Source: Microbacterium sp. VKM Ac-2923 (GTDB lineage: Bacteria; Actinomycetota; Actinomycetes; Actinomycetales; Microbacteriaceae). From it: DNA of 64,000 nt. Under the pieces are notes generated by a model. The model saw nothing but the letters and a program-made list of their open reading frames with translations, did no database searches and was not told the DNA's origin. The position numbers were made by a program, and so were the translations under genes. Position 1 is the first letter of the stretch; the number at the start of each line of letters is the position of its first letter. Positions 32,527-40,762 of the stretch are shown piece after piece. Location of the stretch: positions 17,662 to 81,661 of the forward strand of contig NZ_JALGRP010000012.1 of assembly GCF_022815605.1 (NCBI RefSeq). The letters run 5' to 3'.

Positions 32527-32588
32527 ACTTTAGCGGATCCGCTCAATAAGCGTATTGACACAAAAACTGGTACCAGTACAGTTACGGC
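32527..32588. promoter_or_regulatory. TetR/MFS divergent promoters with two perfect palindromes
   Basis: For the MFS gene TTGACA (32555-32560), a 16-bp spacer and TACAGT (32577-32582) end 6 nt before GTG 32589: a complete leaderless promoter. The spacer contains the perfect palindrome ACTGGTACCAGT (32566-32577). For tetR, TAAAGT (minus strand, 32532-32527) abuts the palindrome AGCGGATCCGCT (32532-32543). The two palindromes differ in sequence, so at most one is the TetR site. Confidence 0.72.
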
Positions 32589-33863
32589 GTGACTTCAGAA
32601 TCTTCCTCCCCGCTTCGCGATGGCCGACGCGCCTGGATCATGCTCGTCGTGATCACGACCCTGACGACCGCGGGCATGACCGTGGTCCTCCCCGTCCTCC
32701 CCTTCGTCGTGCTCCGCTACGTCTCGAGCCCGTCCGACCTGGCCGTGTGGGTCGGCATCCTCGAAACCGTCAACGCCCTGTGCGCGTTCCTCGTCGCACC
32801 GTTCCTCGGGCGCATCTCCGACCGATTCGGCCGCCGACCGGTGATCATCGTCGCCGGCTTCGGTGCCGCCCTGGGGTTCCTGCTCTTCGGCATCGGCGGC
32901 GCGCTGTGGGTGCTGTTGCTCGGCCGCATCGTGCAGGGTGTCACCGCGGGCGACCTGCCCGCGCTGTTCGCCTACCTCGCCGACATCACCCCGGCCGACA
33001 GGCGCGCCCGCCGCTTCGGCGTGTTGGGCGCGACGGCCGGCATCGGCACCATGATCGGACCCGCCCTCGGTGGCTCGCTCGCTGCGATCGACGTCGACCT
33101 GCCCGTCTTCGTCACCGCCGGTCTCGCCCTCACCGTCGCGATCGTCAGCATCTTCCTGCTGCCCGAGAGCCTCGCGCCCGATAGGCGCATCGCCCGACTC
33201 GACCTCGGCGCGGTGCATCCGTTCGCGGTGTTCCGCGGGGTGTTCCGCCGCCCGGAGCTGCGCGGTCTCATGGTGGGCCTGGTGCTGGTGGGCCTGCCGT
33301 TCGGCTTCTTCGTCAACAACTTCAGCGTGCTGGCCCTCGACGCCATCGACTGGAACCCCACCGCGATCGGTCTGCTCACGGCGTGCGTCGGCATCGTCGA
33401 CATCGCGATCCAGGGCGTGCTGCTCGGATTCCTGCTCCCGCGGATCGGTGAGCGGGGCGTGGTGGTCAGCGGCATCGTCGCGCAGGCGGTGGGCCTCGTC
33501 GCGCTCGCCGGTGTCGCCTCGCTGCTCGCTCAGCCGTGGCTGTTCGTGGTCGGCGCGTTGATCCTCGCCGCGGGGCAGGGGGCGGCCCAGGCAACGATGG
33601 ACGGCCTGCTCTCCAATGCCGTGGGCGATGACGAGCAGGGCTGGATCGCCGGTGCGACGCAGTCGCTGAACGCCGCGGTCGGCACCGTCGCCCCGCTGGT
33701 CGCGGGGCTGCTGTACGCCCATGTCGCCCACGCGGCGCCGTACCTGCTGGGAGCCGTGCTCATGGCGGCGGCCGCGGTGGTCATCGCCCGGGCCCGTTTC
33801 ACCAGCCCGTCCCTCCGGGCGAAGACCCCGGATGCCGCGGAGCCGGTGCCGGTCGGCGAGTGA
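32589..33863 (+). CDS. MFS multidrug-type efflux transporter (DHA1/TetA-like)
   Basis: A 424-residue transporter with about 12 membrane helices and a GTG start directly at the predicted transcription start. MFS motif A is in loop 2-3 as LGRISDRFGRRPVIIV. The DHA motif follows in helix 5 (GVLGATAGIGTMIGPALGG). LLPESLAPDRR marks the central loop. The ending is short and polar. It resembles TetA/TCR class proton antiporters; the substrate is not determinable. Regulation is most likely by the divergent TetR protein. Confidence 0.88.
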   Translation: MTSESSSPLRDGRRAWIMLVVITTLTTAGMTVVLPVLPFVVLRYVSSPSDLAVWVGILETVNALCAFLVAPFLGRISDRFGRRPVIIVAGFGAALGFLLFGIGGALWVLLLGRIVQGVTAGDLPALFAYLADITPADRRARRFGVLGATAGIGTMIGPALGGSLAAIDVDLPVFVTAGLALTVAIVSIFLLPESLAPDRRIARLDLGAVHPFAVFRGVFRRPELRGLMVGLVLVGLPFGFFVNNFSVLALDAIDWNPTAIGLLTACVGIVDIAIQGVLLGFLLPRIGERGVVVSGIVAQAVGLVALAGVASLLAQPWLFVVGALILAAGQGAAQATMDGLLSNAVGDDEQGWIAGATQSLNAAVGTVAPLVAGLLYAHVAHAAPYLLGAVLMAAAAVVIARARFTSPSLRAKTPDAAEPVPVGE

Positions 33864-33918
33864 GGCGCCCCGCCCGGAGTCAGGCGGGTCCGGATGCCGC
33901 GGAGCCGGTGCCCGTGAC

Positions 33919-33955
33919 GAGAACAGGCCGATCCGCGCGGGATCGGCCTGTTCTC
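33919..33955. terminator. Strong bidirectional terminator between the MFS and GH35 genes
   Basis: GAGAACAGGCCGATCC (33919-33934) and GGATCGGCCTGTTCTC (33940-33955) are perfect 16-bp arms with a 5-nt loop, sitting between two convergent genes. Just upstream the MFS gene end (GGATGCCGCGGAGCCGGTGCC, about 33832-33852, split as GGATGCC and GCGGAGCCGG) is duplicated at about 33891-33911. Confidence 0.9.
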
Positions 33956-33980
33956 GGTGCAACGACTGTTCTCGTGACGC

Positions 33981-35702
33981 CTACTCCTCGAGCTGCCCCA
34001 GCGACGGCTCGGCGACGAAGCGCACGACCGGCTCGATCGCGTGCTCGAGCTCGAGCATCACGATCTCGTTCGCTCCCGTGCGGGTGGTCGGCCCGGGCAC
34101 GTAGAGCGTGTTCTGCGGCACGTTGTTCCAGTAGCGGCCGAGGAAGAAGCCGTTCACGAAGGCATAGCCCTTGCCGAAGCCGGTCGTGTCGAGGAACAGG
34201 TCGGCGGCGCCCTCGAGAGTGAACGTGCCGCGCAGCAGCGCGCGCCCCACAGTGCCCGCGCCCGTGCCGGCGGCGGAGGTCGGATCGACGGGCGTCGCCG
34301 TCCACCCGGTCAGCGGCGAACCGTTCAGAGTCACCGCGCCGATCAGACCCTTCGCCTCACCGAGGCGGTCGGCGTAGTTCACGCGCCCCTGATCCTCGAC
34401 CAGGACGGTGAGTCGCGAGCCCGCGGGGATCGTGATCGCGCGTTCGTGCAGCGAACGCGACAAGCGGCCGACCGGCGTGCCGTCGATGTGGATCCACGCC
34501 AGGTCGCGCACCTCGCCGAAGACCAGAGCGGCTTGGCCGCTGAAGGCCGGCAGGTCGACGTCGTAGCGCACGAGGGCGCCGAGATGCCCGAGGTCCTCGA
34601 ACGTCGAGGGCGCATCGGTGCCGTCTGCGGCGGTGGCTTCCGGCATCCAGTCGCCCTCGCCCGAGAGCGCCACCTCGAAGGACGGGGCCGCGGGTCGAGA
34701 CGGGGGCACGAGATCGGGCACCGGCGCATACTTGGCGATCACATCGCGGAAGGCGTGGAACTTCGCCGTCGGGTGGCCGGACTCGTCGATGGGGGCGTCG
34801 TAGTCGTACGAGGTGACGATGGGATCGAACCGACCCTTGTCGTTCGCGCCGTTGGTGGTGCCGAAATTGGTGCCGCCGTGCACCATGTAGATGTTCACCG
34901 AGGCGCCCGCGGCGAGCAGCACGTCGAGGTCGTGGGCGGATGCCGCGGGGTCGGTGGTGTGGTGGATGCTGCCCCACCAGTCGAACCAGCCGTCCCAGAA
35001 CTCGCTGCACATGAGAGGGCCCGTGGGCTGGTGCTCGCGCAGGGTCGCCAGACGCTCCTCGGACCGGGAACCGAACGAACCGGTCAGGAGCAGCTCGGGC
35101 AGGCTCCCCGCCTCGAGCATCCACGGCATGGGCTGGTCGACGGTGGTCAGCGGCACGGTGATGCCGGCGTCCTTCGTGACCCGCACGAGCTCGTGCAGGT
35201 ACTCCTTGTCGGAGCCGTAGGCGCCGTACTCGTTCTCGATCTGCACGAGCACGACGCTGCCGCCGCGGTCGATCTGACGGGGCGCGACGATCTCGTACAC
35301 GCGGTGCAGGTACTCCGACACCGCCTCGACGAACTGCGGCTCGGAGCGACGGATGCCGATCCCCGGCGTCGAGGTGAGCCACACGGGCAGGCCGCCGTTG
35401 TGCCACTCCGCGCAGATGTACGGGCCGGGGCGGACGATCGCGTGCAGGCCTTCGGCGGCGACGAGATCGAGGAAGCGGCCGAGGTCGTTCCAGCCCGTGG
35501 CATCCCATTCTCCCCGCACGGGTTCGTGGGCGTTCCACGCGACGTAGGTCTCGATGGTGTTCAGGCCCATCGCCTTCGCCGTGCGGATCCGGTCCGTCCA
35601 GTGCTCGGGGTGGATGCGGAAGTAATGGAGCGTGCCCGAGATGACCTGGTGCGGTCGTCCGTCGAGCAGGAAATCGGTCTCGCCGATGGAGAAGGTCGTC
35701 AC
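33981..35702 (-). CDS. Beta-galactosidase, glycoside hydrolase family 35
   Basis: A 573-residue enzyme without signal peptide, so cytoplasmic. The start is GTG 35702 (MTTFSIGETDFLLDGRP). GH35 hallmarks are ISGTLHYFRIHPEHW, the acid/base Glu158 in IENEYG, and the nucleophile Glu234 in CSEFWDGWFDWWG. Two C-terminal beta-sandwich domains follow (galactose-binding type, near 400-573). It is the last gene of the arabinogalactan operon, 16 bp after GH51. It should remove terminal beta-galactose from imported oligosaccharides, feeding galT-galK. Confidence 0.93.
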   Translation of the reverse strand: MTTFSIGETDFLLDGRPHQVISGTLHYFRIHPEHWTDRIRTAKAMGLNTIETYVAWNAHEPVRGEWDATGWNDLGRFLDLVAAEGLHAIVRPGPYICAEWHNGGLPVWLTSTPGIGIRRSEPQFVEAVSEYLHRVYEIVAPRQIDRGGSVVLVQIENEYGAYGSDKEYLHELVRVTKDAGITVPLTTVDQPMPWMLEAGSLPELLLTGSFGSRSEERLATLREHQPTGPLMCSEFWDGWFDWWGSIHHTTDPAASAHDLDVLLAAGASVNIYMVHGGTNFGTTNGANDKGRFDPIVTSYDYDAPIDESGHPTAKFHAFRDVIAKYAPVPDLVPPSRPAAPSFEVALSGEGDWMPEATAADGTDAPSTFEDLGHLGALVRYDVDLPAFSGQAALVFGEVRDLAWIHIDGTPVGRLSRSLHERAITIPAGSRLTVLVEDQGRVNYADRLGEAKGLIGAVTLNGSPLTGWTATPVDPTSAAGTGAGTVGRALLRGTFTLEGAADLFLDTTGFGKGYAFVNGFFLGRYWNNVPQNTLYVPGPTTRTGANEIVMLELEHAIEPVVRFVAEPSLGQLEE

Positions 35703-35718
35703 GGTGTCTTTCGGGGGG

Positions 35719-37239
35719 TCAGTCGGTGAGGCGCGCGGTCATACGCACCCAGGAGAGGGCGGGGAGGGTGAAGCGCAGGATGCCGTCGGCGCCGGTGTCG
35801 ATGACCAGCGGCACGGGAGTCACGGGCTCGCCGTCGGCGGAGTTGGTGGTGTGGCGGCTGCCCCCCTCGGGGACGGTCACGACGACGGCCTCGACGTCTT
35901 CGACCGCGCCCAGGTCGAGTTCAACCTCGGTGGCGGCGTCGAGGTCGCGGTGCGCGAGGAAGACCGCGACGTCCGCGCCCTCGACGGTTGCGACGGCGTC
36001 GACGGCGTCGACCGACCCGTGGCGTGCGGTGTCGATGGAGGCGCCGTCGACCCGGGGGAGGACCACCCGGCCGGATGCCGCCTTCGCGGTGAGGGCGAAG
36101 GGGTGGAACGTGCTCTGACGCCAGGCCGCCCCGCCGCCGGGTTCGGTGCGGATGGGGGCGATGACGTTCACGAGCTGCGCGAGGTTCGCCATCGACACGT
36201 GCTCGGAGCGGCGGATCAGGGTGATGAGGAGGGATCCGACGACGACGGCGTCGGTGACGGTGTAGTCGTCCTCGATCAGGCGCGGGGCGACGGGCCAGTC
36301 GCCGGAGAACACGCGCGGCTTGTCGACCTCGTTCCACCGGGTCTGGTTCCAGACGTTCCATTCGTCGACGCTGATGCCGATCGCCCGGCCGTCGGGGGTG
36401 GTGGCGCCGACCTCGTCGATGATGTCGACGACGTCCGAGATGTAGCGGTCGAGGGCGGCGCCGCTGGCGAGGAAGCTCGCCGGGTCGGACGGGTCCTCCT
36501 CGTAATAGGCGTGCACCGAGATGTGGTCGATGAGACCGGCGGTGTGACGCAGCACGGTGCGTTCCCAGTCGCCGAACGTCGGCATCTCGTGGTTGGAGCT
36601 GCCGGCGGCCACGAGCTCGACGGCCGGATCGATGAAGCGCATCATGCGCGCCGTCTCGGCGGCGAGGCGGCCGTACTCGTCGGCGGTCTTGTGACCGATC
36701 TGCCAGGGGCCGTCCATCTCGTTGCCCAGGCACCAGAGTCGGATGCCGAAGGGCTCCGCGCGGCCGTTCTCGCGGCGGCGGTCGCTCAGGGCCGTACCGC
36801 CAGGGTGATTGGCGTACTCGAGCAGGTCGGCGGCGTCGGCGACGCCGCGCGTGCCGAGGTTCACCGCCTCCATCACCTCGAAGCCGGCGGCCTCCGCCCA
36901 GTCGGCGAACTCGTGCAGGCCCACCTGGTTGGTCTCCGTGCTGTGCCACGCGGCATCCAGTCGCACCGGGCGCTCCTCGCGCGGACCGACCCCGTCTTCC
37001 CAGCGGTACCCCGAGACGAAGTTGCCTCCCGGGTAGCGCACGACGGTGGCACCGAGCTCCCGGACGAGATCGAGCACGTCGGCGCGGAAGCCGGCGGCGT
37101 CGGCGCTCGGGTGCCCCGGCGAATGGATGCCGTCGTACACGCAGCGGCCCATGTGCTCGACGAACGAGCCGAACAGGCGGCGCGGGACCTCTGCGCCGGC
37201 CGCGGTGCGGTCGACGGTGATGCGGGTGGGGGTGCTCAT
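35719..37239 (-). CDS. Alpha-L-arabinofuranosidase, glycoside hydrolase family 51
   Basis: A 506-residue cytoplasmic enzyme. Start 37239 (MSTPTRITVDRTAAGAEVPR) is the family's first strand and follows GGAGAGCC. It has the GH51 segments FGSFVEHMGRCVYDGI, VVRYPGGNFVSGYRW, acid/base Glu174 in GNEMDG and nucleophile Glu293 in VDEWNVW. The C-terminal beta-sandwich is complete. It removes L-arabinofuranose side chains from imported arabinan or arabinogalactan oligosaccharides. It lies between the binding-protein gene, separated by a hairpin, and the GH35 gene. Confidence 0.94.
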   Translation of the reverse strand: MSTPTRITVDRTAAGAEVPRRLFGSFVEHMGRCVYDGIHSPGHPSADAAGFRADVLDLVRELGATVVRYPGGNFVSGYRWEDGVGPREERPVRLDAAWHSTETNQVGLHEFADWAEAAGFEVMEAVNLGTRGVADAADLLEYANHPGGTALSDRRRENGRAEPFGIRLWCLGNEMDGPWQIGHKTADEYGRLAAETARMMRFIDPAVELVAAGSSNHEMPTFGDWERTVLRHTAGLIDHISVHAYYEEDPSDPASFLASGAALDRYISDVVDIIDEVGATTPDGRAIGISVDEWNVWNQTRWNEVDKPRVFSGDWPVAPRLIEDDYTVTDAVVVGSLLITLIRRSEHVSMANLAQLVNVIAPIRTEPGGGAAWRQSTFHPFALTAKAASGRVVLPRVDGASIDTARHGSVDAVDAVATVEGADVAVFLAHRDLDAATEVELDLGAVEDVEAVVVTVPEGGSRHTTNSADGEPVTPVPLVIDTGADGILRFTLPALSWVRMTARLTD

Positions 37240-37263
37240 GGCTCTCCTCGCGGGGGAAAGGGA

Positions 37264-37298
37264 GGGGCGGGCCGCATGCGTACGCTGCGGCCCGCCCC
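37264..37298 (-). terminator. Intra-operon hairpin after the binding-protein gene
   Basis: GGGGCGGGCCGCA (37264-37276) and TGCGGCCCGCCCC (37286-37298) form a perfect 13-bp stem with a 9-nt loop, 12 bp after the binding-protein stop. As at 4491-4521, it probably sets a high binding-protein to enzyme ratio. Confidence 0.75.
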
Positions 37299-37310
37299 GG
37301 TGATGCCGGA

Positions 37311-38663
37311 TTACTTGTTGACCGAGAAGCCCTGGTCGTTGCCGTACTGCACGAGCTGGTCCTGCCACGCGGTCAGGCCCGCGTTGAGGTCGCTCTTGTT
37401 GGCGTAGGCCTGACCCACGGTGTCACCGTAGATGCTGTTGGCGTAGACCTGGAACGGCAGGTAGCTGAAGCCCTCGATGACGTCGCTCGACGCCTCGGTC
37501 AGCACCTGGTTGATCTGCTGGCCGCCGAAGTACTCCGACTCCTTGTCGACGAAGGCGGGGTCGCTGAGCTGCGCGGTCGTGGAGGGGAAGCCACCCGACT
37601 CGGCGAAGATCTGCAGGCTCTCCTCGTCGTTGTTCAGCCACTTCAGGAAGCCGGCCGCGAGGGCGGGGTTCTGGCTCTGCTTGGTCACGGCCTGGCCGCC
37701 GCCGCCGTTCTCCGCGGTCGCGGGCTGTCCGTCGTAGGTCGGGATCGGGGCCACGGCCCACTTGCCGGCACCGTCTTCGACCGAGCTCTCGAGCACGCCG
37801 GGCATCCAGGCGCCGATGACGAGCGAGGCGATGGAGCCGTCGCCGAGGCCCTTGAACCACTCGTCGCTCCAGCTGGGCGTCGTCGAGAGCAGGTCGCCCT
37901 CGATCAGACGGTTCCAGTTCTCGGCGAACTTCTTCGAGCCCTCGTCCTGCAGGTCGATGGTGACGTCGGTGCCTTCAGCCGAGAACGGGGTACCGCCGGC
38001 CTGCCAGATCATGCTGGTGGTGAAACCGGAGTCACCGGTGTCGGCCGTGATGTATTTGGTCGGGTCGGCGGCGTGCAGCTTCTGCGCCGCGGCGTAGTAC
38101 TCGTCCCAGGTGGTGGGCACGGCGATGCCGTACTGGTCGAACACGCTCTTGTTGTAGAACAGGGCCATGGGGCCGGAGTCCTGCGGCAGGCCGTAGATCT
38201 TGCCGTCGAAGTCGACCGAGCCCCACGGGCCGCTCGCGTAGGCGCTCTCGAGGTCTCCGAAGCCGTAGGGCGCGAGGTCGAGCAGCGAGTCCGACAGAGC
38301 GAACTGCGGGAACGCGTAGTACTCGATCTGCACGACGTCGGGGGCGCCCGAACCGGCCTTGATCGCGTTCTGGAGCTTGGTGTACTCCTCGGTGTTGGTA
38401 CCGGCGTTGACCAGGTTGACCTTGACGTTGGGGTACTTCTCCTGGAACGCGGCGACCTGGGCCTCCGCCGAGGGGGTCCAGGACCAGTACGTGAGCTCGC
38501 CGCCGGCCTCGAGGGCCGCGTCGATGTCGGCGGCCGAGCCTGCGCCCGTGGTGCCGCCGGTGTTGCCGCCGGAGCATGCGGTCAACGCGCCGACCGACAG
38601 GGCGGCGGCGGCGACGGCGAAGACGGTCCGCCGGACGGCGGTGCCCTTGCGCATGAGTGTCAT
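37311..38663 (-). CDS. Carbohydrate ABC transporter substrate-binding lipoprotein (CUT1 type)
   Basis: A 450-residue extracellular binding protein. GAGGAA precedes ATG 38663. The lipoprotein signal ends GALTAC with Cys30 as anchor. The mature domain is SBP family 1 (LTYWSWTPSAEAQVAAFQEK, APDVVQIEYYAFPQFA, YGLPQDSGPMALFYNKSVF, VPTTWDEYYAAAQKL). Family 1 proteins with CUT1 permeases bind oligosaccharides, which suits beta-1,6-galacto- or arabino-oligosaccharides here. The ATPase is missing from the operon and is probably a shared MsmK/MsiK-type protein encoded elsewhere, as is usual in actinobacteria. Confidence 0.9.
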   Translation of the reverse strand: MTLMRKGTAVRRTVFAVAAAALSVGALTACSGGNTGGTTGAGSAADIDAALEAGGELTYWSWTPSAEAQVAAFQEKYPNVKVNLVNAGTNTEEYTKLQNAIKAGSGAPDVVQIEYYAFPQFALSDSLLDLAPYGFGDLESAYASGPWGSVDFDGKIYGLPQDSGPMALFYNKSVFDQYGIAVPTTWDEYYAAAQKLHAADPTKYITADTGDSGFTTSMIWQAGGTPFSAEGTDVTIDLQDEGSKKFAENWNRLIEGDLLSTTPSWSDEWFKGLGDGSIASLVIGAWMPGVLESSVEDGAGKWAVAPIPTYDGQPATAENGGGGQAVTKQSQNPALAAGFLKWLNNDEESLQIFAESGGFPSTTAQLSDPAFVDKESEYFGGQQINQVLTEASSDVIEGFSYLPFQVYANSIYGDTVGQAYANKSDLNAGLTAWQDQLVQYGNDQGFSVNK

Positions 38664-38690
38664 CGGGTTCCTCTACTTCATTGTTGTGGA

Positions 38691-38756
38691 TGCCGGGGCA
38701 GGACGCTCCGGTGCGGGTGGGTTGTGAGACCGGGGCAGGACGCTCCGGGTGTTGCG
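38691..38756. repeat. Short direct repeat in the permease/binding-protein gap
   Basis: CCGGGGCAGGACGCTCCGG occurs twice (about 38692-38710 and 38732-38750) in the 133-bp gap between the MalG-like permease gene and the binding-protein gene. There is no evident regulatory meaning; it may have arisen by local duplication. Confidence 0.6.
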
Positions 38757-38796
38757 GTGTGGGGCTGGCGCCCCGATCAGGGGGAAGTTCGGGTGG

Positions 38797-39732
38797 TCAC
38801 TGCTTGACGCTGCCCGCGCTCAGGCCGGACTGCCAGAAGCGCTGCAGCACGAGGAACGCGGCGACGATCGGGATGATCGACAGCAGCGAGCCGGTGATGA
38901 CGAGGTTGTAGATGGGCTGGGCGCCCACGCCGACGGCCTGGGCGTTCCACTGGTTGAGGCCGACGGTGAGCGGGTACCACTCGGGGTTGCTCAGCATGAT
39001 GAGCGGCAGGAAGTAGTTGTTCCACGTCGCCACCACGGCGAACAGCAGCACGGTGACGATGCCGGGGGTGAGCAAGCGGATCGAGATCGTGAAGAACGTG
39101 CGGAACTCGCCCGCTCCGTCCATGCGCGCGGCTTCGAGCAGCTCGGTGGGGATGGCGTCGGTCGCGTACACCCAGACCAGGTACAGGCCGAACGGGCTGA
39201 TGAGCGAGGGGATGATGATCGCCCAGGGGGTGTTCGTCAGGCCCAGCTGGCTGAACAGCAGGAAGGTCGGCACCGCGAGGGCCGTTCCCGGAACGGCGAT
39301 GGCGCCGAGGACGACGGCGAAGACCGCCTTGCGTCCGCGGAAGTTGTACTTCGCCAGACCGTAACCAGCCAGGGTGGCCAGGAAGGTGGCGCCGCCGGCG
39401 CCCACCACCACGTAGAGCAGCGTGTTGCCGAGCCAGCGCAGGAAGATCCCGTCGCGGTAGGTGAAGGTCTGAACGATGTTGTCGCCGAGGGCGAAGCTGT
39501 CACCGAACCAGAGTCCGAACGACGAGAACAGGTCGGGCTGGGTCTTCGTGGCGTTGATGACGAGCCACGCCAGCGGCAGGAGCGTGTACACGAGGTACAG
39601 GCTCATGACGATGGTCAGAACGACCGAGCGGCGCGAGTGCGTGGGCGACGTACGGGCGAACGAGCGGCGCCCGCGCGGGCGGTCGGTGGTCACGGCGACG
39701 GTGTCGGTGCGGGGTGCGGTCGCGGTGGTCAT
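38797..39732 (-). CDS. Carbohydrate ABC transporter permease (MalG type)
   Basis: A 311-residue integral membrane protein with six predicted helices after a basic N-terminus (RRSFARTSPTHSRRSVVLT). The EAA loop is ELLEAARMDGAGEFRTFFTI, with ISIRLLTPG after it, the CUT1 signature that contacts the ATPase. Its ATG overlaps the upstream permease stop (ATGA). It forms the membrane channel with the MalF-type partner for the oligosaccharide importer. Confidence 0.92.
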   Translation of the reverse strand: MTTATAPRTDTVAVTTDRPRGRRSFARTSPTHSRRSVVLTIVMSLYLVYTLLPLAWLVINATKTQPDLFSSFGLWFGDSFALGDNIVQTFTYRDGIFLRWLGNTLLYVVVGAGGATFLATLAGYGLAKYNFRGRKAVFAVVLGAIAVPGTALAVPTFLLFSQLGLTNTPWAIIIPSLISPFGLYLVWVYATDAIPTELLEAARMDGAGEFRTFFTISIRLLTPGIVTVLLFAVVATWNNYFLPLIMLSNPEWYPLTVGLNQWNAQAVGVGAQPIYNLVITGSLLSIIPIVAAFLVLQRFWQSGLSAGSVKQ

Positions 39733-40652
39733 CGCGTCTCCTGACGTGAGCCGCGCAGCTGCACGACGTAGGCGATGATCGCGGTGATCAGGCCCATGAT
39801 GATGGCGATCGTCGCGGCGTAGTTGTACTGCTGGCCCGCGAACGAGAGGTTGTAGGCGTACATGTTCGGCGTGAAGAACGTCGAGATGGTGTTGGGCGCC
39901 AGGGGCTTGAGGATGTTGGGCTCGTTGAAGAGCTGGAAGCTGCCGATGATCGAGAAGATCGTGGCGATCACCACGGCTCCGCGGACAGCGGGGATCTTAA
40001 TCGAGAAGATCGTGCGCCAGGCGCCCGCGCCGTCGATGGATGCCGCTTCGTACAGCTCCCCGGGGATCGTCTTCAGCGACGAGTAGAAGATCAGCATGTT
40101 GTAGCCGACGAACTGCCACGTGACGATGTTGCCGATCGACAGCAGCATCCACTGGGGGATGAACGGCTGGAGCACCTCGGATCCGAACAACTGGTTGATG
40201 TTGCCGGCCAGACCGAACTGGTCGCCGTAGATGTAGCCCCACATCAGCACCGCCACCACTGCGGGCACGGCGTAGGGGAGGAAGATCACGATGCGGTAGA
40301 AGCTGGAGGCGTTCAGGCGCGCGCTGTCGATGGCGAGGGCGGCGCCGAGCGCGAGCAGCAGCATGATCGGCACCTGCACGACCAGGAAGACCGAGACGCG
40401 GATCAGGCCGTCCCAGAACTTCTCGTCGCCGAACGCGGCGATGTAGTTGTCGAAGCCGACGAAGGCGTTGCCGCCGATCAACTGCTCGCGGAAGAGGCTG
40501 AGGTAGATCGAATAGACCAGGGGCGCCAGGAAGACGAGCGCGAAAACGACCGCGAAGGGGGCGACGAACAGCCAGCCGCGATCGTCGATACGGGCGCGCC
40601 GCTTGCGCCGTGGGGTGCGCAGGGCGGGCGGGGGTGCCGCGGTGGTCGTCAT
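39729..40652 (-). CDS. Carbohydrate ABC transporter permease (MalF type)
   Basis: A 307-residue permease. Start 40652 (MTTTAAPPPALRTPRRKRRA) is preferred over more upstream starts, because those would begin before the promoter at 40733-40710. Six helices are predicted. The EAA loop is ELYEAASIDGAGAWRTIFSI followed by KIPAVRGAV. It is the first gene of the operon permease, permease, binding protein, GH51, GH35, transcribed from the LacI-controlled promoter. Confidence 0.92.
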   Translation of the reverse strand: MTTTAAPPPALRTPRRKRRARIDDRGWLFVAPFAVVFALVFLAPLVYSIYLSLFREQLIGGNAFVGFDNYIAAFGDEKFWDGLIRVSVFLVVQVPIMLLLALGAALAIDSARLNASSFYRIVIFLPYAVPAVVAVLMWGYIYGDQFGLAGNINQLFGSEVLQPFIPQWMLLSIGNIVTWQFVGYNMLIFYSSLKTIPGELYEAASIDGAGAWRTIFSIKIPAVRGAVVIATIFSIIGSFQLFNEPNILKPLAPNTISTFFTPNMYAYNLSFAGQQYNYAATIAIIMGLITAIIAYVVQLRGSRQETR

Positions 40653-40699
40653 CGTCCAGTGCCTCTTCGTTGGTGCGCATTCGGTCCGGGTGGCCGAGA

Positions 40700-40746
40700 T
40701 GTTGACGTAAACATAACCCGACCCCGCTAAGGTGTCAACGTCAACA
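40700..40746 (-). promoter_or_regulatory. Promoter of the arabinogalactan operon with two LacI operators
   Basis: On the minus strand TTGACA (40738-40733), a 17-bp spacer and TATGTT (40715-40710) form a near-consensus sigma-70 promoter for the permease gene. TGTCAACGTCAACA (40733-40746) covers the -35 and TGTTGACGTAAACA (40700-40713) overlaps the -10. Each differs from the perfect palindrome at 42020-42033 by one or two bases. Binding at either would block RNA polymerase, and both lie upstream of the divergent lacI gene. Confidence 0.85.
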
Positions 40747-40762
40747 TCCCGAGGGGGCAGAC

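Noticed and set aside
38797..40652. Missing ATPase gene as evidence of a broken transporter
   Set aside because: CUT1 oligosaccharide importers of actinobacteria commonly share one MsmK/MsiK-type ATPase encoded elsewhere, so absence from the operon is normal.
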